From NCBI GenBank assembly GCA_022925895.1, contig JAKSYS010000124.1:48910-112909 (forward strand): a stretch of 64,000 nt of DNA, given 5' to 3'. The notes below the pieces were generated by a model. It did no database searches. It was given only the letters and a program-made list of their open reading frames with translations, and was not told where the DNA came from. This DNA is from Fragilaria crotonensis. Lineage: Eukaryota; Bacillariophyta; Fragilariophyceae; Fragilariales; Fragilariaceae. A program made the position numbers and the translations under genes. Numbering within the stretch: position 1 is the first letter of the stretch; each line of letters starts with the position of its first letter. Shown here one piece after another: positions 33,149-43,069 of this stretch.

Positions 33149-33723
33149 TGTCCGACCCTTGAAGGTGTTCGCATGAGGATTGGATTTAAGCGTTGGAGTT
33201 CTTCGTCGTAATTCAGGCGGTCTCGGGGATGATTAGGGGAGTGAATCAACACAGGAAGTGTATACACATATATGAATATTTCGTATACCCTACGTATGGA
33301 TGTCTTAGGGCACACGGAGTGCTATCGGAGTAAGACAACTTCACCAAGTGTGTCTTAAAAGATGACTTCTCGAAAATCCTTCTTCCTAAATAAACATGTT
33401 GCATACCGCATACCTGTACTAGTAGAGTACTGCTGTACGGTACTCGAGTTCCAGATACTGTATCTCCTTGCGTAAGGACATGCGCACTTGTACTATGTAC
33501 TAATAATACGCCGGACTCCAGCTACTAGCACTTGTAGAAGAGTATTGCTCATATAGACTCATAGTGCATATCGCATATCCATACGAATGTCAACGCATCA
33601 CCGTATTTGTAGTACTGCAATACTATCATCACTACAGTATTCGTCTTGAGTCTGGAGTCGTGCATGTTCACAACGCAATCTCAACATTGCGCATCCCTTC
33701 CATTCCTCATTAATCATTCCACC
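33149..33723. other. Divergent spacer between STAND (-) and RING (+) genes
   Basis: Must hold two promoters. From 33400 to 33640 it is dense in GTAC/TACT words. No discrete site is assigned. Confidence 0.35.
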
Positions 33724-35064
33724 ATGTCGAGACGGACGCACCCACCTATCACATCCGAAGGATCCACCAGGGCTGTTGTTGTTTCCTCCCTAGTCTGCAA
33801 TTCTTGCAGAAAGTCCATCTCGTCAACTTGCTATCACGTGAAGTGCGATTGCTTGTTTTGCGGGTAAACTCATTGCTTCCATGATCAAACGTGTCATGTG
33901 CAGAGCGGAACTGAGAAGATCGTGCATTTAGCATGTCAGAAAGGAATATCAGATTGTTCAGATACCTTTGGTCGCCGAAGACTCACAGAAATTCATCCAA
34001 AAATGTATCCTAGATTGCGTGTTCTCGCACTTTGCCGAATCCGACCAATGTCCTTCTTGTGGCGCCAAACCCTTGGCGAACAAGACTTTACAGAGCTCGT
34101 CGTGTCCGACTCGACACTTGCCCCAAATTTACTCAAGACCTGCTTCCAAACGATTCTATGCACCCGTCCGAACTCAAATGCCATCACATTTCCTGAAGCA
34201 TGTTCCAGTATTTACGACAAATGGAAGCCATGAAGACGACCACCAAGTTTCTTCTCAAGCAGATGATCAAGGATAGTGCCAGCAAAGGCCAGATGCATCA
34301 AGGTTACGCAGCACTGAAGCAGCAGTGCATTGATCAAAAGCAGCAAATCGCGAGTATGCAAGATTGTCACCAACGTGCTCTCAACGAGGTGAACAACAAG
34401 CTACAACAAGGAGAAAGCAAACGCCGAGCTTCAACAACAACTGCACGCGTATCGTCGAAGTGCAGCACCATCTCAAGCCGACATCCAGGTCCCGTCCAGC
34501 CGAGCTGGGGGTTCCCCGCTCCAAGGCATCCTTGCCCAAAAACAACAGCGAGAGGCTAATGCACGAGCCCAACAGGAAGCCATGTTGGCGGGTCGAATGA
34601 GCATGAACAGTCATCTAAGAATGAGTGCCCCGCCACCAGGGAGTTCCGTGGGTCATGTGAGTGGAGGGTTAGGACCGTACGCAGCCTCGTCGCCAATGAT
34701 CCAGCATGCTCCAATTCAGCGCAGTAACTCCTATCCCGAAGGAGGGGGTGCCATTAGAGCAAGCAGACCTGCGCATCAACAAATGCATCAAAACGTAACC
34801 CCCATACAAAACATGGCAACGGCCCGTCCCTACACCAGCAATAGTAATGGCTCGGGCAACCGGATTCGAGGTCTGACAGCCACTTCCGGGTATCACTTCA
34901 CAAGCACAGCGTTGAGTGGAAATGGTGGTAGTGCCGGCCACATCAACAAGCGTAGACATGGAACTCCAACAGGAAGTTCACTTGGAAACTCGCCCGGCGG
35001 ACGTTACGGAGTGCAGCCTTACCCGCATCCGATTCGTGGAGGCAAAGAAAATCCATATCGGTGA
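33724..35064 (+). CDS. HEI10/CCNB1IP1-like RING protein, frame-broken
   Basis: The start MSRRTHPPITSEG is followed by a RING-like cluster: LVCNSCRKSISSTCYHVKCD then CLFC, and after an interruption CVFSHFAESDQCPSCGAK. Next comes DFTELVVSDSTLAPNLLKTC, in the place where HEI10/CCNB1IP1 proteins have a conserved post-RING segment. A coiled coil follows (RQMEAMKTTTKFLLKQMIKD through QQCIDQKQQIASMQD; then KANAELQQQLHAYRRS) and a Ser/Gly/Pro-rich tail ending GGKENPYR. The order RING, coiled coil, disordered tail is that of the meiotic crossover E3 ligases HEI10, CCNB1IP1 and ZIP3. Frame changes are needed near 34065 (AAACCC), 34200 and 34415. A GT-AG intron at 33864-33903 is possible but does not by itself restore the RING, so the exon structure there is unsolved. 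The assignment rests on architecture; another coiled-coil RING ligase is possible. Confidence 0.5.
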
Positions 35065-35099
35065 CTGCTAGCAAGTTTGAAAACATCGATTGGAACAAT

Positions 35100-36359
35100 T
35101 CAGATGAAATAGAACGCATTCGTTCCATGCGATTCACTAGGAACTGATGCGGCACAAACCTGGCGAAATGGAATCACAGCTTTTCCCGGAGTTTTGCACG
35201 ACGGCAAAGCAGTCCCAATGCCTTTTGCCTGTGATCCCTTGTTCCTCGGGCTTTCAATCGGGTTCGGGTACACTGCCCTTTGAAGAAACAGTAAAGAAGT
35301 GGCTGCAGTTTCAAATTCGTCCTTCGCGACGACAGGAGTGCCAGTCTTGGCATCTTCACGCATTCGGGTGTCAATGATAGCATCGCCACATTCATAAACA
35401 GTATTGGTCGCTGCAGTCACATCACCTCGACGATTAGTTTTGGCTGTAGACATGTATTCGACGTGAGCCGCACGGCTTTCGCACAAGTATGTCTGGGAAC
35501 AATCGCCTGATAATGCCGTGATCGCTTTTGTCGCCTCATCGCCTCCTTGCTTTGAGACCCAATTTGAATGCTGCCAATACCACCGCTCCGCGATTCTCTT
35601 CTGACAAGGCAGCGACGGCAGCGTCTTGACTGCGGGTATCCTTCTCGTTGAGATCCTTCAATGCCTTTGATGAATTCCTTCGACCTTGGCCCTTGCATCC
35701 CGAAATGAGTGGCCTACCTGGAACAAATATGGCAGCAAAGTCAGGTGCTTAGTCACTAAGACAATTGTAGACCGCGTATTCCTCAGACCGCGATGTCATC
35801 GCTGCGGTACTACATGTTGTTGAAGTCGACGATTCCCATGCGAGTGATGCATCTTAGGACCATGTGGACCCAGTTGCGGCCAGATACACCCGGACAACTC
35901 ACCTTGTCCTTTCCACACGCGATCCCACCGTCATACCACGGACGATCCTCTTTTTTTAGAAAGCGACCACCTCCTTGTATGACAGTTTGGACCACAAATT
36001 GGATAATTTGCATCTTGTGCTTTTTGGATCGTGATATCGTGTATTGGGATAGCATCGCCTCAATCAATGCGCGGAACCGGATGTTACCCTCGTGATGAAA
36101 ACAATCCTGGTGGTGATGGTGTTTCACAAAATGGTGATGCACCGATGACTCAGTGAGTGTAATCCACAATGCCAACAACGAGCGTGATGCTTTCATTTGA
36201 CACGCACACCGCAAAGCGACACACAAATCAACATACCTTTCCTCGACCACAAAGAACATCTTGCACGGTTGGTTCCACAGAAATGCGATCGTGTACGGCC
36301 GCACTGCTTTCTTCTTGGACGTATTCGGAATGTGTGGATATGATTGGTTGAAGGTTCAT
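35100..36359 (-). CDS. DUF6824 protein with two introns
   Basis: Exon 1 (36359-36237) begins MNLQPIISTHSEYVQEESSA and ends PTVQDVLCGRGK. A 130-bp GT-AG intron (36236-36107) joins it to DCFHHEGNIRFRALIEAMLS, then VVQTVIQGGGRFLKKE and RPWYDGGIACGKDK. A second intron (35902-35718, donor GTGAGT, acceptor CCAG) joins to VGHSFRDA. This is the full DUF6824 signature (GRGK, N-x-R-F-R, GGRF-x-K, W, K-V-x-x-x-F-R). Just after FRDA the spliced frame would stop at 35658; a one-base change leads instead into KDLNEKDTRSQDAAVAAL and, after another slip near 35555, into a Thr-rich tail to 35100, so the protein was probably longer. The family is expanded in diatoms and has no proven function; a nuclear or DNA-binding role is sometimes guessed. 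Confidence 0.75.
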
Positions 36360-37699
36360 TGGTTCTGATTTGACAAGCAGGAGAGGCAGAGGCGAAGACA
36401 GATTGCATTAACCACACTATCTAGACAGTTATGATGATGCACGATGGTATTGATTGATGCGACGTTGTATGTTACGTGTCAAGGGAGCAAAGTATGTGTG
36501 CATTGATGTTCAATACATATATCATCTATGCATACTGGAAGAGGCGGACATACGACTCACGCAACCGCGGTTCCGAGTTCCGAGTATCGCTGGCGGAGAT
36601 AGATCGAAGTCTACCGTAGTATAGTACTACCTGGTACTAGCTAGTAGAATAAAGATATCGCATTCTCTATATCCATACAGACTCTGTCTACCGAAGAGAC
36701 TACTAATAAGAGGAGCTACTCTAGAGGAGCTCAATTCACAGTTTGCTTGCATGATGTGTTGAGGTCCTCCAACTGACATGTTAAAGAATATGCATATCTG
36801 ATTATTGTAGCTGCTCTGGAGGATGCTGGCTGGCATTCATGTTACCAAAAAGTACTGTCATGTAGCGCAATCTTTGCTGGCGGTGTCTTTCTTTGTTGAC
36901 ATGCTGTACTCACTTTGCAAGCCCTCTGGGTGAATACTAAGCAAACAGAAACCACGAAGGCTTGTTCTTGACGATTAAAACCAGCGCAATAATCCACCCT
37001 CCGCCGGTGTGAAGCATTCCTCGATTCGCAGTCAGTGGGTTACATACGTCTCAGACTCTTTCCTGCCGGTGCGAAGCGATGCACGATGTGCAACCAGTGG
37101 GTATGCATGTCCTCTTCTCTTGACTTCCTCAATCTTTGCCCTCCTTTAGGGTGGTTGAATGTTAAACCGATAACAACATCCTCTCAAAGTCTCACCTGAT
37201 TGTTGTCCTCTTTCATTGATCTGAGACAAGCAAGAGTAAAAGTTCCTTTTAATTTGTGAACAGTTTGTGGTGAGGCATTGTTTCCAATGATGTCCGAGGA
37301 ACCATTGTGTCAAGAGATGCAGAAAAGAAGCAACCCTGTAAGAAGCGCTTTTGGTGATGGAATCAGTTTTGGCGCACGTTGCTTTGCTATGTCTGTTTTC
37401 CAATATTTTGCGGTGTGCTGAGTCCTGAAGACTACAGACATAATGGGAGGTTTACGGTATTTTGTTCAACGCGTGTAGAAATGTAAACATCCTTCTAGGA
37501 TTAGCACATGTACACACTTTGGGAGGCTGCGATTACTGTAGTAGACTGCACACCGAGTACAGTATATAGCTAGTCGGGAGTCGGGAGTCGGGAGTCGGGA
37601 GTCGTGACGGGATGGACAAATAGTCTGGATTCCAAAATAATGTGGTCCAGACTAATATACTCTAGCTAGTAGTATGTTTGAAACTTATTATTCCAGCAG
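36360..37699. other. Spacer without supported gene
   Basis: No coding sequence recognised. Holds GTAC-rich words near 36600-36640, two similar short segments with CCGGTG(T)GAAGC near 37005 and 37070, and a GTCGGGA heptamer run at 37573-37604. Confidence 0.4.
37573..37604. repeat. GTCGGGA heptamer microsatellite
   Basis: Four perfect copies of GTCGGGA plus a partial fifth (GTCGTGA). Confidence 0.9.
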
Positions 37700-37865
37700 T
37701 AGAATGCAAGGAAATGACGTCAAGCCATACCAATCAGCATCCTCTCCCTATGTTGCTGTCTTACTGGAGTACTGGAGTACTGTAGTAGCATTCATATCGC
37801 CGTAGGTAGAATGCGAAAGGGTCAGTACTGTGACGTCATCATTGACGTCATTTCCTTGCATTCTA
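37700..37865. mobile_element. 166-bp MITE with perfect TIRs and TA target duplication
   Basis: The arms 37700-37723 and 37842-37865 are perfect 24-bp inverted repeats (outer bases TAGAATGCAAGG, inner ATGACGTCAA). The outermost TA on both sides fits a Tc1/mariner-type TA duplication, leaving 22-bp TIRs. The interior has no ORF. The right part contains two close TGACGTCA palindromes (37831-37850 region), the consensus bZIP/CRE site. Confidence 0.8.
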
Positions 37866-37906
37866 ATCGAAAGAACCACACGTAGCACTGTTCACAGTAA
37901 CTCATT

Positions 37907-37926
37907 GTACCACCTAAAAAGGGCTT
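37907..37926. repeat. Solitary copy of the shared TIR
   Basis: GTACCACCTAAAAAGGGCTT matches the left end of the element at 26745 at about 18 of 20 positions. No partner end was found nearby. Confidence 0.6.
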
Positions 37927-38109
37927 AGAACAAATAAAATGGCTTAGGACCATTGATGCGTTAAATTTTTTTGTGCCTACTACACAAAACGCTCGCAGTT
38001 TACAGAATTTGACCTGTACTTGTATGGCAACGTTGTTCCTTTACCCATTCTACGCAAGTAAGTGACTGCTTGCGAAACGATATCTGACTTTGATTTGGAT
38101 GTGAGTCGC

Positions 38110-38880
38110 GTCAGTACTGCCCATACATCCTGGAAACCCTACTGCTGCCCTCATCAGACAATTTGCAATCTCTGAGCTTTTCCAATGTTAAAGGCACAGA
38201 TACATACCATGGGTACAGAACGTTGGATCCAAATTCAACGAACTTGTGGAAAGAGACTCAGTGCATTGCCCTTGTGATGATAGTGGATTCCTCCAAATCA
38301 TGAAACGTCCATGTGCGACCCAAACACCGAGGACTTTCCAAGATAAAAAGATCAATGGGAGAAGCTTTGATCTTTCTAAAATGTTTATCAAAATGGTCCC
38401 TATGATTGTCATCTGTATGCAGTGCCAACTGGTCAAGGAAAGATTGGTATGGCAGTCAAAATGGCTTCCTCAAAACTATATTCCACTGCAGACAGTCAAC
38501 TTTGGGCTGTCAACAGACGTACAATGTCCACGACAAACTAGTACTATGCCTTGCGGTCATCCGAATGACAACCCCAGAAGATGGGTCAGAGAATGTCTTG
38601 ACTTGTTGTTGAACTCGTTCTTATTTAGGTGGCGGTTCTTTTTCTACCGCAGCTCTGTGATTCATTTCTGTCTTGGCTTTGGCTTCTGTCAATGATTGCA
38701 TCAACAGGTAGATGACGCTTATTTTTGCAGATGTTTCGTCGCTTTCGGTCAGGGTGTGCTTCGTATTGACTGACGTCGAAAATTCCATCTTCATTGAAGC
38801 AGTTGCATTCATCAATTGTGAGTTCATCATCATGGCCAAACACACAGCCAAGAACTTGACAAATAATTCTTATCTTAAGC
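38110..38880 (-). pseudogene. PIF/Harbinger-like transposase fragment
   Basis: On the minus strand, in one main frame from about 38580 to 38110, the text reads QSFLDQLALHTDDNHRDHFD, KHFRKIKASPIDLFILESPR, CLGRTWTFHDLEESTIITRA, FHKFVEFGSNVLYPWYV. I recall this block as the segment upstream of the DDE core in a 'plant transposon protein' (Harbinger-like) family common in diatoms. Stops interrupt it (near 38490, 38455 and 38265) and the catalytic core that should follow is not visible below 38110. An Asp/Glu-rich leader (GHDDELTIDECNCFNEDG) lies upstream at 38880-38700. This is a dead 5' fragment. Confidence 0.5.
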
Positions 38881-39659
38881 ACTGTGGTTGAGGCTCATGT
38901 TGATGTTGATGAAAAAGTATTGTAGGAAATGCAGTCAAGAGGAAAACCGCCAACAGTGAACAAAGACTTGTCTCGATTCGTATCAGGACAAAGATGTCGT
39001 TGTCATGCGACTTGGTGCAAGTTGCCGAGTGATGATTGTGGTAAAAAATGGATCCTCTCGTGCACATTTTGTTCGAACCCGGAAACGTGTTGAACATTTT
39101 GTGAAATAGGATCGTGTAACCCGGCCGGCTTGTTAACAAAACGTTGCGCATGTTTTGTTTCGTGGTTTTCCCATCAGAAGAAATGGAAATAGCAAAATCT
39201 GCAGATAATTTCTGTTTTATTACCACGTTTTGTCATTGTGAAGAGGACCATTCTTCCATCTTTGTTTGTCAATGGACAGAATTGTAAGTAATGAAAGACA
39301 AGTACTCGGAGTTCAATTAAACAGCAAAAGACCAGTTCATTCATGAATGAAGTGGTAAAGTTATGTGAAATTGGGAACTTGGATGAAACATACAACACAC
39401 CCAATGTACCTCCACTAAAGGCCCTGTAGGGGCCACAAAAACAACCTGACAAAAACTATGGAAAAAGGAATGGCAATTGTGATGCCATTGAAATTAAGTG
39501 TTCTGGTCTAGTAGGACATTATGTCCATTGCTGTGTTTTTGTTGGTGTGCGGTACCAGAACACCAGTATCGTTGTAGCTTATTTTGAATGATGACCTGGT
39601 GGCGTTGCACAGCGAGCTGCGAGTCATATCTGTGTGACCCTGACAAGGTCTACGTCAGA
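38881..39659. other. Spacer without supported gene
   Basis: Short ORFs only, none recognised. Probably degraded repeat sequence. Confidence 0.3.
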
Positions 39660-40240
39660 TTCTGCATCATTGTGGAAACCAAACAGCAGGAGTGTGAGTG
39701 CAATAGTGCGCATTCTTGCAACATTAGTCAATCAGCATTTGTAGTAGAAAAAGCAGAAGGGTACCATTGGCAGACACCACCAATGCCATGGCTACAATCC
39801 CTGACAGAAGGACATTATTCAATTTGTAAGTAACCCTCAGATATAGTAGCATCATTGTGGAAATCCAACTGCAGTATCAATGCAGTTGTGTGCATTGACT
39901 GACTTCAACATAAGTCAATCAGACCATGCAGTAGAAAGCAGAAGAGGAGTTTCATTGGCACTACCAAGAATGCCATTGTTGCAATCCCTGACAGAATGAT
40001 GTTTTAGTATGCAATTTCTACCTCAGATAGCTATTGCATTATTGTGGAAATAAAACAGCAGTATCAGTGCAGTAGTGTGCCTTGGCTTGGACATAAGTCA
40101 ACAAGCATGTGTATGGGAAAAGACAGAAGGGTGTTATCGGTACCACCAATGCAACCACCGTTACAAAATTGGACACAAGGATAACTTTCAAGCAATATCC
40201 AAGTTCTGCCTCAGATTTTTCAGAATTGTGGATATGGAAC
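39660..40240. repeat. Three diverged tandem copies of a roughly 185-bp unit
   Basis: Each unit has CATTGTGGAAA...CAGCAG, then GCAATAGTG-like, then ACATAAGTCAA(T/C)(A/C)AGC-like, then AGAAGGGTACCATTGG or a variant. They start near 39669, 39850 and 40035. The copies have drifted by many substitutions, so the array is old. Confidence 0.65.
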
Positions 40241-40379
40241 AACTTATCACTTCAGTCATTTGTATCTAGGATTATGAATTGATGTGCACATAAGTCAGTT
40301 GTCTAGCATTCACGGTACATGAAGTCATGTAGCTCTGTTGCTTTGCTTCAACTTTCAATGCTTATACGCAGATGTCATG

Positions 40380-40880
40380 AAATTTGATCTGGATGCAGGG
40401 GGAGCAGTCAATCAGAGAGAACATCAGCATGCATGACAAACACCAGCATGGCCTGTATCCTTTGAGGGAGAGCAAGATCAACATTTTGAAGTCCAGTTTA
40501 GGATATTCCCATGGCTCAACAAGATTCTTGATGCCTCAGCACCCAAGGTCATATGGAAGGTATGGCTTGATATTGATTGATCAAAGCAAGAGGAAGGAGT
40601 CAAGCAATAAGACCCCTGTGAAGCTTTCTCACCTGAGGCATCATGGGCATCCATCAGAATGGTGCTCATCACTACCTTGATTCATGGATGGTACACCAAG
40701 CAAATTCATATTAAGCTGGCCTTCACCAATGCAGATGTGGAACAGTGCCAACTCTAAAGGGCCATCCAAAGCGTTTTGAAGAGCTAGTACACAGAAGATT
40801 CCACAAAGGCATAGACGTTTGTCATCTACTACACAGATTATTCTCTTTGGCAGGTTGCTCTGTACTCCAACATAGTGGCC
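40380..40880 (+). pseudogene. Degraded Copia reverse transcriptase fragment
   Basis: Across frame changes the plus strand reads HGLYPLREQDQHFEVQF, APKVIWKVWLDID, then MVLITTLIHGWYTKQI followed by KLAFTNADVEQ and a trace of KGIDVCHLL. The last blocks match the Copia RT motif in which a WHTKQID-type segment precedes the D-x-x-x-A-F-x-x-A-x-x-E motif. Several stops are present. It is unrelated in detail to the element at 15994 and marks an older insertion. Confidence 0.5.
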
Positions 40881-41293
40881 GGTTCTATAGTACCCAGTAC
40901 CAACATTAATCTGGTGATGCAAAGTGCCTCAGAATCTCTGGCAACGGATTACATGTACTATTTGGATGGGTCTACGAAGTTACTATTTGATGATACCAGT
41001 GTGCATTATATGCTCAGGTGCAGTATGGTACATGTAGCGCTCTTGCAGACAGCTAGTACTGTGGAGTACATTTGTCTCACCAGCATGTTATCATGCAACA
41101 AATATGCATACTATGCATGTCGGCAATATGCATAGTCGAAGCATTCCTGAATGAGGAGCATATTTCCGAAGTAGGCAAAGTCGCGCTGATGTCAGATATG
41201 CATATTCAAGAACTATGCATAGCCAAGCTGTCTCAAAATCAGGGGTGACAACAAGGGTTTTAGGGAAAAACCCAAATTTGGGTCGAACTCTAG
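40881..41293. other. Spacer without supported gene
   Basis: No gene recognised. GCATA(C/G)T words recur between 41100 and 41230. Confidence 0.3.
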
Positions 41294-41373
41294 AGCTAGA
41301 CAGCTAGACAGCTAGACAGCTAGACAGCTAGACAGCTAGACAGCTAGACAGCTAGACAGCTAGACAGCTAGAC
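41294..41373. repeat. AGCTAGAC octamer microsatellite, ten copies
   Basis: Ten uninterrupted 8-bp units. Confidence 0.95.
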
Positions 41374-41756
41374 TACTACATTTCGTTACTCATATGCTAC
41401 TTTCTATATATGCGTATCTTTTGTTTGCAGCGGCGGCAATCTCCCCCCGCCCACTTGGCTTCTTCCGGACTAGGACAAAGGGCAATAGGCGGCAATTGAC
41501 ACATTGTTGCTAACCATGCAGAATACCAGGTACCTGGTACCAGAATACGGCATTCGTCGATGACTTGGAATCCGGAATTCTCGCTTTAATCCTCAAGAAA
41601 AAAACCATCGACAAACTTGTCATCATGTGCCACCCTGCACCTGGCTCAAAACATGCATAGTCGCAGAGTGCGATGACTATCCAAAACAGTCATAGACCAA
41701 GTGACTCTATCGACCTCTGGTCTGCCCATTTATGATTTATAATTCGAAACCCGTTT

Positions 41757-42030
41757 TCAGGTCATATGACACAACCTTTTTGCTAATGCGAAAACTATTC
41801 GTGACCTGCTCGCTAGCTTTAGGCGCTTCCGAACTTGTTTCTCGTCCCTCGAGGCTAGTCGGGCGCTTTCAACATCAGCGATTTCTCCCTCATTTATGAG
41901 GTACTTGTAACCCGCCAATGTCAAGCGGTCATCGTTGTCGTCGATTCCGTCTTCCAACGGCTGGGGTACAAGTACGATCCATCCCGGATGAACCTGAGTT
42001 GTTGAGGAGTCGTTGATGTCGCATTTAAGG
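41757..42030 (-). CDS. Hypothetical C-terminal coding segment
   Basis: A 66-codon frame (41957-41757) is charged and helical: NDDRLTLAGYKYLINEGEIA and SRDEKQVRKRLKLA. A neighbouring frame just upstream gives HPGWIVLVPQPLED, which would join it after one base change near 41950. It may be the end of a larger gene, but no family is recognised and the upstream part is not visible. Confidence 0.25.
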
Positions 42031-42186
42031 TTTCGGAGACACGGGAATCAGGAATGCGTCGTACTCGTACTACGTAGCGTACCAGCATCCTATACACATC
42101 TAAACGTCCAGTCTACTGTAGAAATATATATCTTGTGTGCAATGCGTGTGCATATGGGTGCAAATCCTACTATATTATAAATTAAT

Positions 42187-42397
42187 TGTGTGCGTGTGTG
42201 AGTGCGTGCGTCCGTCTGTTACGGAGTATGACCACTCTGGGGTACTGGATCAAATGAATACTGTCTCATACTCCAGCATAAATGTCATACATGCATACTG
42301 GAGTACTCCGTAAGAGATGTCGGTAAGATTTGCATATACGTAGTTGCGTCAGTGCGTGCGTCTGTTACGGAGTATGACCACTCTGGGGTACTGCACT
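42187..42397. repeat. Direct repeat of about 40 bp
   Basis: GTGCGTGCGTC...TGTTACGGAGTATGACCACTCTGGGGTACTG occurs at about 42203-42246 and 42352-42396, roughly 150 bp apart. They could be ends of a small element or a segmental duplication. Confidence 0.75.
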
Positions 42398-43069
42398 ACT
42401 TGCGTATAGTACTGAACTGTACAAACAGTACACACAACCGTGCACAACCCATACCGTACACGCCGTATTCCAGAAGTCCGACCAATTGGGAGGTACCCAC
42501 TAGTAATTTATAATATAATCTAAGCATGTATCATATGATAGTGGTATGAAAAAGCAGCAGGGACACGTGCGGAAAAAAGCCTCTACAGGTGTCAATAACA
42601 TCTATGAACTGTACTAGAGTACGCTGACATCGAACTGAATGCCGGCGAGGCGTGTTTCCTGAAGTCGCAGATACGTGTTGTTTACAGAACTTTCATACGG
42701 AGGTTTTTTGCGCCGGAGTTTCACTGCACCAAGCAGTGAGAGAGTGATAATCCGCTACTTGTACTAATGCACATTTGCCAGAGGAACCCATTTCTAGACT
42801 GAAAACTCCCCTTTCGAGGGCTCTCAAAGGGCCATCAACTCGTCACAGATAAAGCTTGCACCGTAACACTGCTATTGTCAGTCCTACAATCGATTGTCTA
42901 CATGGAAATGAAGAGGTAAGCACGAAAAATTGTTATTGAACAACTGGAAGATCGAAACTCGAATGAAGTTAACCCCATCCAGCATGAATAGACACATATT
43001 CAATGATTTGCAAGACCTGTCCACATTGACTGGCACCGTAACAATAGCAGAGGATTCTCACGAGTCAGA
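42398..43069. other. Upstream region of the second STAND gene
   Basis: GTAC-rich until about 42480. No gene or defined site found. Confidence 0.3.

Noticed and set aside
41294-41373. Regular repeats as a CRISPR array
   Set aside because: Units are 8 bp and contiguous with no spacers; the organism is a eukaryote.
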